Assembly: GCF_024399475.1 (NCBI RefSeq)
Contig: NZ_CP101620.1
Coordinates: forward strand, 558,001-622,000
Direction of reading: 5' to 3'
DNA length: 64,000 nucleotides
Source: Allocoprobacillus halotolerans
Lineage (GTDB): Bacteria; Bacillota_I; Bacilli_A; Erysipelotrichales; Coprobacillaceae
Both the position numbers and the translations under genes were made by a program. This document shows positions 28,273 through 37,351 of this stretch, piece after piece; the stretch's first letter is position 1; the number at the start of each line of letters is the position of its first letter. The notes below the pieces were generated by a model. That model was given only the letters and a program-made list of their open reading frames with translations. It made no database searches and had not been told where the DNA came from.

Positions 28273-30198
28273 TTATTTTTCTTGAATTGATGTAAAAGGT
28301 TTTCCTTTTCCTTCATAGTAACGTGAGAACATTTCATAGAACTCTAAACGTAAAACTTGGATACCAACAATCATACCTTCCAAACACATAACAAAGATAT
28401 TTCCAATAATCGCAACTAAAATGTATCCAAAATTAATGATTCCAGGTCCTCCGGCAACCATTTCAGCCAATGTATAAACAACCATCATCATCCCGGCATG
28501 TGATAAGACGAATCCCCCAACACGTAAGAATGACATAGTATTGGCAATAAATGTCAACATAACTTCAAATAATTCAAAGAAGGCTTCTGTAAAGAATGCT
28601 CCAAATCCATGTGGGAACATTTTTTCTCCTTCAAGTTTATGACAAAGTGGTTCTTTTAAGAAAATCATTACGATTGGCATCGCAATCAATAAGACGATAT
28701 AAATAGGACCACCTAATGGTAAATTCAAACCAACAAGCATATTGGCCACAAGTAATAAAACAGATACATAGAAAATAAGTCCTGCCAAACCATTTTGAGA
28801 GAACAACATTTCTCCCCAATGTTTCTTTTTCAAATTTAAGAAAATATTAAATGCGATAGAAATAATAATCAAAACAACCCCTGTCGCAATGGCAGCCATT
28901 AATAATGTCATCGTATTTTCTGTTTCCATCGGCAAAAACATCGGTTCCATAAAGTGTTCAAATAATGCTTCACTACCAAAAATAGAACCAAAAACAAAAC
29001 CAAAGATAGTACTTGAGATACCTAAACGCATTCCTACAGCACCTAATTGCATACCTTTCCATTTATAGAAGAAGTATCCTACTAGTGACAACACAATCCC
29101 TTGTCCAACATCACCAAACATCATCCCAAATAAGAATGTATAACTGATAGCGACTAAGTTTGTTGGATCAAAGTCTGTATATGATGGAACACCATACATT
29201 TCCACAAACATTCTAAATGGTCTTGAGAACCAGTTGTTTTTTAATTTTGTTGGTGGTGTTAAACGAGAATCGCTCATAGCTGAACTGATTTCTACTTTCA
29301 CATCATCCAACTGTTCAAAATCTGCTTGAATCTTTTTAGCATCTTTTTCTTCAGCAAAACCATAAACGGCAGCATTTTTACCAAACACAACAACATATTT
29401 TTGTGCATCATATGTTTCATTTAATTTTTTAGAAATAGAATAAATATGATTCATTTCTGTTAAATTTTCATTAAACAATTTTTCAATTCTTTGATCAAGA
29501 ACTTGAATATATTGTTTGGCTGTGTCATCTTCTTCTTTTAAAACTGTTAAAGCTTCTTTTGGTTTTCCATGAACGAATTCAGGAATATGAATACGTTCAA
29601 AATACAATGAAGAAAAGATGTTATCAATTTCTGGCGCATTATCAGCTGTTGCAAGATAGCTACAATAAGTTTCTTTTGTCCCTTTATGTAGAACTTTAAA
29701 TAAGAACTTCTGTTCACCATAATATTTCAACTTATCTAAATTCACAGTTGGTAAACGTCCAAAACGAATTTGTAAATATTTACAAGAGAATAATCTATCA
29801 AAATCAATATTTGCATCAATCATATGTTCTAATTGTGAAATTGTTGCTTCATTCTCTTGAATCATTGTTAATAAATCTTCTTTTGTTTTTTCAATTTGTG
29901 CAGCTTTTTCTAATACATCGCAAAAGAATGTATCAGCTTGGATAATGTTCATTCTGACATTATCCACATCAGCACTCTTTAATTGAATATGATATTTATC
30001 CCTTGCCTCTTCCATTCTTGCAATTAAATCAGCATAAGGATTTTCACGATTTAAAACCGATAACCCTTGAACTGAATCAGCAAATCTAGAAGCAGACTCA
30101 GGATGAAAATTATCAAGATTAATAAGCTTTAATAATACAGCATCATATTGCTGTGCGGGAAACTCAATTTCCACAAGCTTTAATTTTGCTATTGCCAT
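28273..30198 (-). CDS. atpI: V-type ATP synthase subunit I (full-length)
   Basis: 641 residues. A cytoplasmic N-terminal half (to about 330) of two coiled-coil arms binds the stator stalks; the C-terminal half has about seven or eight membrane helices forming the ion half-channels. The essential helix arginine lies in SFLRVGGFVLSHAGM (about residue 560). This is the canonical stator a-subunit equivalent. It follows a second, shorter I-like gene by 15 bases and precedes K. Confidence 0.96.
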   Translation of the reverse strand: MAIAKLKLVEIEFPAQQYDAVLLKLINLDNFHPESASRFADSVQGLSVLNRENPYADLIARMEEARDKYHIQLKSADVDNVRMNIIQADTFFCDVLEKAAQIEKTKEDLLTMIQENEATISQLEHMIDANIDFDRLFSCKYLQIRFGRLPTVNLDKLKYYGEQKFLFKVLHKGTKETYCSYLATADNAPEIDNIFSSLYFERIHIPEFVHGKPKEALTVLKEEDDTAKQYIQVLDQRIEKLFNENLTEMNHIYSISKKLNETYDAQKYVVVFGKNAAVYGFAEEKDAKKIQADFEQLDDVKVEISSAMSDSRLTPPTKLKNNWFSRPFRMFVEMYGVPSYTDFDPTNLVAISYTFLFGMMFGDVGQGIVLSLVGYFFYKWKGMQLGAVGMRLGISSTIFGFVFGSIFGSEALFEHFMEPMFLPMETENTMTLLMAAIATGVVLIIISIAFNIFLNLKKKHWGEMLFSQNGLAGLIFYVSVLLLVANMLVGLNLPLGGPIYIVLLIAMPIVMIFLKEPLCHKLEGEKMFPHGFGAFFTEAFFELFEVMLTFIANTMSFLRVGGFVLSHAGMMMVVYTLAEMVAGGPGIINFGYILVAIIGNIFVMCLEGMIVGIQVLRLEFYEMFSRYYEGKGKPFTSIQEK

Positions 30199-30213
30199 AT
30201 ATTTCTCCCTTCC

Positions 30214-31739
30214 TTATACTGCTTTTTTCTTTAAAATTGATTTTGCAAAAACAAACACAAGGCAAGCAACAATCACAATAGCAAATGGCATAAATGGTAA
30301 GTTAAGATGTGCTTCATAAACACAACCAAAATATACCAAAAATGCATACACAATAATCAAACCACAAATTCCCTTCATTGAAAGGACCTTTTCCATTGCG
30401 GAATTTTCAAGATACATTTTTTTAAATGATCCTATTGTATATGTTCCAACAATGAGAAGAAGTATACCATCAACCAATTTATAAATTGTTGAAAGTGGTA
30501 ATGCTATTGCTGGATAGAGGTTTATTGTATAGAAAACATCTCCATAAATAAGTCCTCCAAGCAGTGTCGCTACACCTAGTGAAAGAAGTAAACTTCCCAT
30601 TTTTTCTTTCTCATAAGAAGTCCAAGCAGTGCTAATACAGCTCCAACTCCTAAGTCCCCCAAAAAGATAATAAAGATAACATAATAAAGTGAAGCGACTG
30701 CAATTGTTGTATCAATTTTATCCGATTGTTTCACTTTACTTAATATCTCAAACGGTTTGACAATTTTTGCATTATGCACAACTGTTGGCGCAATAATTTC
30801 CTGATGATCTAAGATATCAGCAGGTAATTCTTGATATTCCATTCCTCTGATATGCTTCAACATATTTTTGAACTCTTCTATCAAACGTTTTGGAATAAAT
30901 CCATAAATTGCACATTTACTTTGATAATCAACCACAAAGACTTTAAACGATTCAATTCTTTGTAAGAATAAACCTGTCGCATATAATTTCAACAAATCAA
31001 CTTTGTGTGTTTCTCTTAAAATTGTCATTTTTTGATCCATACGTAAAATATATTCTTCCATCGCATGAACCTCTTCTTCTAATTCCTTCTTTGCATCATC
31101 AACTTTTCCATGTACAAATGAAGGAATCTCAATTTCTTCAAACCCTAACGCTTTAAATATATTGTCAACTTCTAACATTAAGTTATTTGTCACAATATAA
31201 CAACAATAGACATAATGACGATCTTCACCTAATTTATTAAAAATAAATGGTCGACCTTCATAATGTTTAATTTTATCAAGATTTTGTCTATGAAAGCGTC
31301 CAAATCTCGCTTTAACATATTGACAATCTAATAAATGATCAAGATCAACTTCACTGAGTGATAATCTTTTTAAGATTTCCAATGTTTTTTCATTCTCTTC
31401 TTTTTCAGTTATTAACTGATCTTGAACATCCTTGATTTTTTTGATTTCAGCTTCTAATTCACTTAAATATTGATTTTCTTTTTCTAAATTCAATGTTTTA
31501 TCATAAGCTAAATCTTTATTCAAATCCAACTTCATATCAGATGCAACCTGAATCAAACGATCCAATAATCTTGTATAAGCACTATCTTCAACTAATGCAT
31601 GTACGTCTTTTACATTATTAACAATCTTTGAAGCAGGTTGAGGATAAAAGTACTTGGAATCTTTAAGTGTAAATAAGACTTGATCTAAATCACGACGATC
31701 AAAAGTCATATTTAACAACATCATTTCTTCTATAGCCAT
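30214..31739 (-). CDS. Second, shortened V-type subunit I paralog (frame broken at a T6 run)
   Basis: Two frames form one protein of about 508 residues. The first 330 residues parallel the cytoplasmic part of the full I subunit (DRRDLDQVLFTLKDSKYFYP versus its counterpart; VKARFGRFHRQNLDKIKHY). The membrane part is short: about five helices, with no counterpart to the arginine-bearing SFLRVGG helix or the C-terminal half-channel. The break is a T6 run on the plus strand (30600-30605); one extra base gives RKKKMGSLLLSLGVATLLGG. It can probably bind the stator stalk but could not conduct ions as the canonical subunit does. Confidence 0.85.
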
Positions 31740-31750
31740 ATCTTGTCCCC

Positions 31751-32788
31751 CTAATAGATCAGCATCGCTTCTATCTGACTCGGTGCCTCTCCATATCTTA
31801 AACCTTCAATAATATGTTTAAGATTATCAATTTCTACTTGATATACAATTTTATATGTCATATAAACCAATGCACTGTCTGTTGAAAATCTCATGAAACG
31901 TCGTGCTAAATTATATCTGATTTTCTCTGTATAGTATTCAATATACACAAATTCATGATCATCAATATATAATTTATAAGGTGACTCAGATAATTTTCTT
32001 AAAAACTCACTGGCATCCTTTGTTTCAATAAGCTCAAACATAACACTTTTTGGAATACGACTATATTCCATAAATAATGTTTCTCTAATTTGATCTGGAG
32101 TTGCATTGAAATATTTCTTTAGACGATATATCTTTGTAATATTCTGTAACTCTATAGATGTATTGATCATTGTTAATAAATCTTTACGTTTTTTTCCTTT
32201 ATACAGCTTATTAACGACATCAACATACTCAGCATAATAAATATGTTTTAATTCTAACTCTAATAAGTTTGAATCAAATCTTTCATCTTCTTCAGGTTTA
32301 TATTTCAATAATGTACTATAATACTTTGTTCCTTTTAATAAAAATAACAAACTATCATAATCATTAATAGCTAATAAACCATAGAGATCAAAACTAGCAT
32401 ATTTATTTAAATAATCCGGAATTTCAATTTCATACCCTGTGTAGTAATCAGATACAATTAATCTGGCTTTTGTCAAAATCAACTGAATCTCTAATTCCAT
32501 CACACCTAAGCGATAAAATGCTAATTCCTTTTTAGAAGCAAACCGCATCAAACGATCAAGTCTTAGAAATATTTCTTTATTCAATAAAGTTTCTAATTGA
32601 CCACGATGAATATTGACTTCTTTTAAATCAGCTAATATACCACTATAAGCTGTTTCGCTTTTTAAATAAGCAACTAAATCATTAATGCTTCTTCTTTTCA
32701 AAAGCTCTTCATAATTTTGCTCTGTTAATCTACGTGAATACATAGAGCGTGCTTTTGCTAGAATCGCATTTGATGAAAAAGAACTCAT
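31751..32788 (-). CDS. atpC: V-type ATP synthase subunit C
   Basis: 345 residues, all-helical AC39-type subunit that links the rotor shaft to the proteolipid ring (the bacterial C, eukaryotic d). Starts SSNAILAKARSMYSRRLTEQ, the usual family opening, with repeated YLKSETAYSG and LRYGEAPSQIEAM-type helices. A good site precedes the ATG. It follows subunit G by 15 bases and precedes the short I gene by 11. Confidence 0.95.
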   Translation of the reverse strand: MSSFSSNAILAKARSMYSRRLTEQNYEELLKRRSINDLVAYLKSETAYSGILADLKEVNIHRGQLETLLNKEIFLRLDRLMRFASKKELAFYRLGVMELEIQLILTKARLIVSDYYTGYEIEIPDYLNKYASFDLYGLLAINDYDSLLFLLKGTKYYSTLLKYKPEEDERFDSNLLELELKHIYYAEYVDVVNKLYKGKKRKDLLTMINTSIELQNITKIYRLKKYFNATPDQIRETLFMEYSRIPKSVMFELIETKDASEFLRKLSESPYKLYIDDHEFVYIEYYTEKIRYNLARRFMRFSTDSALVYMTYKIVYQVEIDNLKHIIEGLRYGEAPSQIEAMLIY

Positions 32789-32803
32789 ACGCTCACCTCT
32801 TCT

Positions 32804-33115
32804 CTATAATTCTTTACAACGATTAACAATGGTAGAAACCCACTCATCTTTATTCTTTTCGTAAAGACTAGAGAGCTGATTTAGTGATTCTTTGTACTCT
32901 TGTTCATTTTTGACTTTTGTTTCTTGAATCTTTGCTTCTAATTCTTTCTTATGAGCATCCATTTTGACTTGATATTCTTTCACAAAAGAATCATAGATCT
33001 CTTTTTTCTTTGTGTTCATATTGGCTTGAACATCTTGCTTTTTCTTTTTCGCTTCTTCAACTCTTTTTGAACACTCTAAATCTACTGAAACAATATCATC
33101 AATAATCTTGTCCAA
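32804..33115 (-). CDS. V-type ATP synthase subunit G/H (peripheral stalk)
   Basis: 103 residues, almost entirely one charged coiled coil (residues 10-90), as expected for the partner of subunit E. The start codon is TTG 33115, preceded by GGAGGG with normal spacing. It is the first gene of the operon G-C-I'-I-K-F-E-A-B-D. Assignment rests on composition, length and position, since this subunit is poorly conserved. Confidence 0.8.
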   Translation of the reverse strand: MDKIIDDIVSVDLECSKRVEEAKKKKQDVQANMNTKKKEIYDSFVKEYQVKMDAHKKELEAKIQETKVKNEQEYKESLNQLSSLYEKNKDEWVSTIVNRCKEL

Positions 33116-33588
33116 AATAATCCCTCCTCACTTTAATCATTTATTCTCACATAGTTTACTCCTCTTTTTTTAAATTTCAAGCAAAACAATACTTTGTCAA
33201 AAAGATTAAAAGCAACCATTATTTCATCAATGTTTTTTATTATGATAATAAACGGTTTTTCTTTGTTTTTATCAATGTTTTTTTATAATGAATAAACTAT
33301 TATCCCATTTACTTATTTTTATCAAGGATTGTTTAGAAATCTTTTGATATCAATAAAATCTTAGTTTTTGAAATAATGAGCATGTTGAACTTTCCAGTGT
33401 TTACCATCATATGTGTTCAATACCTTGTATTCCATAAGGCTATTGTGTTTCTCTTTCGATACATTGATTCAAAAATCATGATGATAACGTTTTAAAACTT
33501 GTAATATAGCTTCCCTCTAGATCTCCTTTTTATCATATACGATTTTTTCTTTTATGATAGAATAATGAAACAAGGAGGAAGAAAAGAT
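33116..33588. other. Promoter-proximal gap with direct repeats and a gene remnant
   Basis: Two imperfect copies of an AT-rich ~28-base unit (ATCAATGTTTTTT...ATAA...AATAAAC) occur near 33225-33254 and 33271-33299, upstream of the V-ATPase operon. On the minus strand an open stretch (33468-33361) ends in NTYDGKHWKVQHAHYFKN, which resembles the last strands of a SnoaL/NTF2-like protein and is probably a decayed remnant. No intact gene is seen. Confidence 0.35.
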
Positions 33589-34074
33589 ATGACTTATCAA
33601 TTCAAAAAAGCAACTCCAGAAGATGTTCCTGTTATCTTTGATATGATTTTACAAAGAATGAAATAGATGGATGAACAAGGAATCCAACAATGGAATATCA
33701 TAAATTATGAGCAAGTCTTTCCTTTATCTTATTATCAACAAATGCAACAAGATGGACATCTCTTTGTTTTAACAAATCATCATCAAATCATTTGTGGCGT
33801 TGTTTTAAAAGAAACAGATGAAAATTGGGACAATCAAGACTCTGCTCTTTATATTTCACGTTTTATCAGTCAACTACATGTTCATGCTGGTTCTAGCTGT
33901 TTAAAATATATTGAAGACTATGCGAAAGAACTTGGCAAACACTATTTAAGGCTTGATAGTGCTGATGATAATATCAAATTAGCTAAGTACTATGAAAGTC
34001 TTGGTTTTGAAGCAATGGGAACATGTCAGGAAGGACCCTATCATGGTATTTTAAGACAAAAAAAGATTGTTTAA
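33589..34074 (+). pseudogene. GNAT family acetyltransferase interrupted by a TAG codon
   Basis: ATG 33589 with GGAGGAAG upstream opens a GNAT protein (FKKATPEDVPVIFDMILQRMK), but codon 26 is TAG (33664-33666). The same frame then continues as MDEQGIQQWNIINYEQVFP, through the fold (HAGSSCLKYIEDYAKELG as the acetyl-CoA helix, YYESLGFEAMG) to a normal end at 34074, total 161 codons. Related GNATs usually have Trp at the stop position, which a single TGG to TAG change would explain. Internal initiation at the ATG after the stop would lack the first strand and helix. Confidence 0.8.
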
Positions 34075-34093
34075 AAATTGTTTTAAACAGCTA

Positions 34094-34132
34094 AAAAAAT
34101 GACTCCTATATTGTATATGGGGCCATTTTTTT
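34094..34132. terminator. Bidirectional terminator between GNAT and FNT genes
   Basis: An interrupted stem of about 17 bp (AAAATG..CC.ATAT pairing with ATAT.GG..CATTTT) has A-runs on one side and T-runs on the other, so it can act for both convergent genes. Confidence 0.7.
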
Positions 34133-34142
34133 ATTATTGTTA

Positions 34143-34910
34143 TTATTTTGTTTTTACAGTTCTAAACATAATATAAATAGGAACAGCTAGAAGAACACTT
34201 CCACCAATAATATTACCAAGTGTTGAAATCAACATATGTAAAGGCAGCATTGACCAATCAATGGCACTACCAAGTTGTGTCATTCCCATTGTAAAAATCC
34301 CACCATTTGCAATACAGTGTTCAAATCCTGGTAAAACAAATGTCATAACCAAGATCATAATGACAATTAATCTAGCTGTTTCATCTTTAATCTTGACACC
34401 TGAATAAGCAGCCACACATACAACAAAGTTACATAAGATTCCTTTAATTAATAATTCCATCACATCAAAATTCAGCTTTGATTCCATAATTCCTTTTAAA
34501 TAAGGAGTCATAATGGTTTCTTGGGCACCACTTTTAATAAATAAGAAACAAATCAAGGCAATCCCAATCATATTCCCAACATAACAAACAATCCACATTG
34601 GGACAATGTCTTTGATTTTCACATCGCCTCTTAATACTGGCATAATTGTCACAAAACAATTTCCAGTAAATAATTCTGCCCCTAAATAAACAATCGCAAC
34701 AAGCCCAATTCCAAAAGAAGCAGCCACTGCAATTTTTCCAACTACATTATGATCACTTAGCATAGCTCCTAAAGTATAAGACAAAATTGCAGCCAAACCC
34801 AAATAAGCTCCTGCCATAAAGGCTCTTACAAAAAAACGTTTTGGATCATTTTTCATTAAATTTAATTTAATAGTTGCTAATTTACAAAGTGTTTCAATAT
34901 CACCAATCAT
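34143..34910 (-). CDS. Formate/nitrite transporter (FNT) family channel
   Basis: 255 residues with six hydrophobic helices. The FNT signatures are visible: GAYLGLAAIL in helix 1, ELFTGNCF in the broken helix, WIVCYVGNMIG, and the LPGFEHCIANGG segment carrying the conserved His region. FNT proteins are pentameric channels for formate, nitrite or hydrosulfide; which anion applies here cannot be told. Formate is plausible in a fermenting anaerobe, but no pfl gene adjoins. Monocistronic. Confidence 0.93.
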   Translation of the reverse strand: MIGDIETLCKLATIKLNLMKNDPKRFFVRAFMAGAYLGLAAILSYTLGAMLSDHNVVGKIAVAASFGIGLVAIVYLGAELFTGNCFVTIMPVLRGDVKIKDIVPMWIVCYVGNMIGIALICFLFIKSGAQETIMTPYLKGIMESKLNFDVMELLIKGILCNFVVCVAAYSGVKIKDETARLIVIMILVMTFVLPGFEHCIANGGIFTMGMTQLGSAIDWSMLPLHMLISTLGNIIGGSVLLAVPIYIMFRTVKTK

Positions 34911-35019
34911 AATACCTCTCCTTTAAATCAAAATAATTATAACGAATACAATCAAAAAAGGCAAAACTTTTTCCATGTTTTACTACAAAGATTCTTTTGT
35001 AAATATTTCTTTAAATTTT

Positions 35020-35049
35020 TGTTAAAACTTTACATAAACTTAATATAAT
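35020..35049 (+). promoter_or_regulatory. Pho-box-like direct repeats with -10 box
   Basis: Three units spaced 11 bases apart: TGTTAAA-ACTT, TACATAA-ACTT, AATATAA. The 7+4 periodicity matches PhoB/PhoP binding sites in front of phosphate genes. TATAAT at 35044-35049 is the -10, with no good -35, as expected for an activator-dependent promoter. Confidence 0.5.
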
Positions 35050-35125
35050 CATTGCGTGATATTAACGAATGTTATATTGAAATTTGTTAAAGTAATGATG
35101 AATTGAAATAAAGGAAGGAAACACA

Positions 35126-35956
35126 ATGAAAAAGTTTGGAATATTAATTGGTATTGTTTTGGTTTGTTTATGTTTTTCAAGTTTTTTAGTTAATGCTGAT
35201 ATAGAAACAAAGAAAATCAGTTTAAATGGTTCAACATCAATGGAAAAAATGATCAATGCTTTAAAAGAAGGCATGGATGATCAATATCCTGAATTATTAA
35301 TTGAACCACAATTTACAGGTTCAAGTGCAGGCATTGAAGCTGTTTTTAGTGGAACAGCACAAATTGGAAATTCTTCTCGTTATTTAAAAGATACTGAAAA
35401 AGAAAAAGGTTTGATTGAAAATATTGTAGCGATTGATGCGATTGTGATTGTCACTGACAAACACAATCAAGTCAATAATCTAACAACACAACAATTAATT
35501 GATATTTATAAAGGAAAGATTCGTAACTGGAAAGAAGTGGGTGGTCAGGATTTACCCATTGTGGTGATTGGTCGTGAATCAGGCTCTGGAACACGTAGTG
35601 CCTTTGAAGAAATCTTAGAGCTTGAAGAACAATGTCAATACGCTAATGAAGTTAATGAATCAGGACCCATTATTGCGAAAGCTCAATCGATCCCTGGGGC
35701 AATTGGTTATGTATCTTTAGATGTCGTGGATGAATCAGTTAAAACATTAGCGATTAATGGTGTAAAAGCTAATGAAACAACTATTCAAAATGGTCAATAT
35801 TCTTTACAAAGACCATTTGTTATGGCAACACAAGGAGAAATCTCAAAACAAAATGAAGAAGTTCAAAAACTTTTTCAATTTATCGCAAGTGAAGATGGAC
35901 AAAAAATCATTCGCGCTGTGGGGCTTGTCCCTACAACAAATGAAATGTCTTATTGA
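35126..35956 (+). CDS. pstS: Phosphate-binding periplasmic-type protein PstS
   Basis: 276 residues. A signal peptide (residues 1-25, basic start, hydrophobic core, cleavage near VNAD) lacks a lipobox cysteine at the cleavage site, which is unusual for a Gram-positive solute-binding protein. The mature domain has the phosphate-binding loops GSTSMEKM, SSAGIEAV and RESGSGTRSAFEE. It would capture phosphate for the PstCAB importer, but no pstC, pstA or pstB gene follows; the permease must lie elsewhere. GGAAGG precedes the ATG. Confidence 0.93.
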   Translation: MKKFGILIGIVLVCLCFSSFLVNADIETKKISLNGSTSMEKMINALKEGMDDQYPELLIEPQFTGSSAGIEAVFSGTAQIGNSSRYLKDTEKEKGLIENIVAIDAIVIVTDKHNQVNNLTTQQLIDIYKGKIRNWKEVGGQDLPIVVIGRESGSGTRSAFEEILELEEQCQYANEVNESGPIIAKAQSIPGAIGYVSLDVVDESVKTLAINGVKANETTIQNGQYSLQRPFVMATQGEISKQNEEVQKLFQFIASEDGQKIIRAVGLVPTTNEMSY

Positions 35957-35973
35957 CGGCATTTCATTTTTTC
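35940..35973 (+). terminator. pstS terminator
   Basis: ATGAAATG (35940-35947) pairs with CATTTCAT (35960-35967), followed by TTTTTT. The loop contains the -35 of the next transcription unit. Confidence 0.75.
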
Positions 35974-35981
35974 TTTATAAT
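35953..35981 (+). promoter_or_regulatory. Promoter of the preQ1-controlled operon
   Basis: TTGACG (35953-35958), 17-base spacer, TATAAT (35976-35981). It overlaps the pstS stop and terminator and would start transcription just upstream of the riboswitch. Confidence 0.8.
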
Positions 35982-35989
35982 GTAAATAC

Positions 35990-36052
35990 ACTGGTTCGAG
36001 AGCCAAACCCAGTATAAAAAACTAAGGAAAAGGGATGGCTACCATCCCTTTT
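35990..36052 (+). promoter_or_regulatory. PreQ1-I riboswitch with terminator expression platform
   Basis: Stem P1 is ACTGG (35990-35994) with CCAGT (36009-36013), enclosing the loop TTCGAGAGCCAAAC. An A-rich tail ATAAAAAACTAAGG (36014-36027) follows, the pseudoknot strand of class I preQ1 aptamers. GGGATGG/CCATCCC plus TTTT (36032-36052) is an intrinsic terminator. Ligand binding should promote termination, so the transporter operon is made when preQ1 is scarce. Confidence 0.88.
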
Positions 36053-36092
36053 CTGGCTTCTAACTGTTTTTTAGAAGAAAGGAAAAGTGAAT

Positions 36093-36692
36093 ATGAAAAA
36101 GAAAACAAAGATTCAAATGGTTGTGATTATGGGAATTGTTTTTAATGTGCTTGGTGCTTTTATTGCCATGACATTTTCTATCCCATTCTACATGGATTCA
36201 ATTGGAACCATCTTAGTTGCAGGACTTTTAGGTCCTAAGTATGCAATGTTGACTGGAGTACTTGGCAGTTTAACAAGTGGTATAACATTTGATATATACT
36301 CCTTCTATTATGCTCCGGTGCAATTATTAACAGGTTTCTTTGCCGGTTATTTGTATCATGGCAAATGGTTAACAGGATGGCGCACACCAATTGGTTCATT
36401 GCTTGTTGGGATTCCTACATCCTTATTGAGTGCCTGTATTACAGCGGCTTTATTCAATGGAATCACTTCTGGTGCCAGTAGCACTTTTGTAGTTGTATTC
36501 CATCATTTAGGAATGCCACTTGTATTAAGTATCTTAATAGTACAAGTCTTTACAGATTATATGGATAAGTTTTTTGCTGTATGTCTGACAAAGGCTATTA
36601 TTGAAAGAGGACATCTTTATGAGAAATGGGGGATAGCATGGAAAGATACAGCCGTATTGAAAACAAATGCCAAAGAGAAATCGTTCTTTTAA
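36093..36692 (+). CDS. ECF transporter S component, queuine/preQ1-related (QrtT/CD3073-like)
   Basis: 199 residues from ATG 36093 (AAAGGA upstream); six hydrophobic segments in the arrangement of ECF S components, with GAFIAMTFSIPFYMDSIGTI near the start and a glycine-rich GLLGPKYAMLTGVLGSLTSG loop. S components bind a vitamin-like substrate and use the shared EcfAAT energy module, encoded elsewhere. The preQ1 riboswitch directly upstream and the radical SAM gene that overlaps its 3' end point to a queuosine precursor (queuine, queuosine or preQ1) as substrate; the exact ligand is not shown by sequence. Confidence 0.82.
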   Translation: MKKKTKIQMVVIMGIVFNVLGAFIAMTFSIPFYMDSIGTILVAGLLGPKYAMLTGVLGSLTSGITFDIYSFYYAPVQLLTGFFAGYLYHGKWLTGWRTPIGSLLVGIPTSLLSACITAALFNGITSGASSTFVVVFHHLGMPLVLSILIVQVFTDYMDKFFAVCLTKAIIERGHLYEKWGIAWKDTAVLKTNAKEKSFF

Positions 36693-37327
36693 AAGCTAGA
36701 CCATGTGCCTGGTCAAAATGTACATTTTGTGATTATATTGAAGATAATTCAACCTGCCATGATGAAATGGTTCGTATCAATGAAGACGTTTTAAGTCGTG
36801 TGACAGGTGAATATGGAGTATTGGAAGTGATTGATTCTGCAAGTATTTTTGAACTTCCACAAATAACCCTTCAAAACATTAAACAAATCATTCAAGATAA
36901 ACATATTCATACATTATTTATCGAAGCACATTGGATTTATCGTCATCGTATTCAAGAAATTAGAGATTTCTTTGGGATTCGTACCATCATTAAAATTGGT
37001 ATTGAAACTTTTGATGATAATTTTAGAAATCGTGTTTTAAACAAAAATGCAACGTTTCAAAGTATTGAAGAATTAAAAAAATATTTTGATTCTCCATGTT
37101 TAATGGTTGGTATCAAAGGGCAAACCAAAGAAATGATTCAAAAAGATATAGAGATATTGGTCAATCATTTCCAACATGGAACAATCAATATCTATCGTAA
37201 CAATTCCACACCAATTAAACGTGATGATGCATTAGTTCAATGGTTTATGCAAAACTATGCTTACTTACAAGACGATCCACGTTATGATTTTTTATGTGAA
37301 CCGACTGATTTTGGAGTTGGAGATTAA
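36638..37327 (+). CDS. Radical SAM protein, QueL-like (queuosine salvage lyase candidate)
   Basis: 229 residues from ATG 36638 (GGGGG upstream), overlapping the S component by 55 bases. The cluster motif is CAWSKCTFCDY, i.e. Cx4Cx2C, an uncommon spacing instead of the usual Cx3Cx2C. Later elements: HTLFIEAHWIYRHR, IKIGIETFDDNFR (a typical radical SAM strand-helix) and MVGIKGQTKEM. Known queuine-salvage loci in Clostridioides pair an ECF transporter with QueK hydrolase and QueL radical SAM lyase that releases queuine from queuosine 5'-phosphate. Context and length fit QueL; no QueK or tgt lies here. Functional assignment is inference. Confidence 0.7.
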   Translation: MERYSRIENKCQREIVLLKARPCAWSKCTFCDYIEDNSTCHDEMVRINEDVLSRVTGEYGVLEVIDSASIFELPQITLQNIKQIIQDKHIHTLFIEAHWIYRHRIQEIRDFFGIRTIIKIGIETFDDNFRNRVLNKNATFQSIEELKKYFDSPCLMVGIKGQTKEMIQKDIEILVNHFQHGTINIYRNNSTPIKRDDALVQWFMQNYAYLQDDPRYDFLCEPTDFGVGD

Positions 37328-37351
37328 AAGCTGTCAAATGACAGCTTTTTT
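37326..37351. terminator. Terminator between the queL-like gene and the convergent GNAT gene
   Basis: AAAAGCTGTCA (37326-37336) and TGACAGCTTTT (37339-37349) pair perfectly; T-rich on both strands' downstream sides. Confidence 0.85.

Noticed and set aside
33225-33300. CRISPR-like or iteron array upstream of the V-ATPase operon
   Set aside because: Only two imperfect AT-rich copies; no regular spacers or third full copy.
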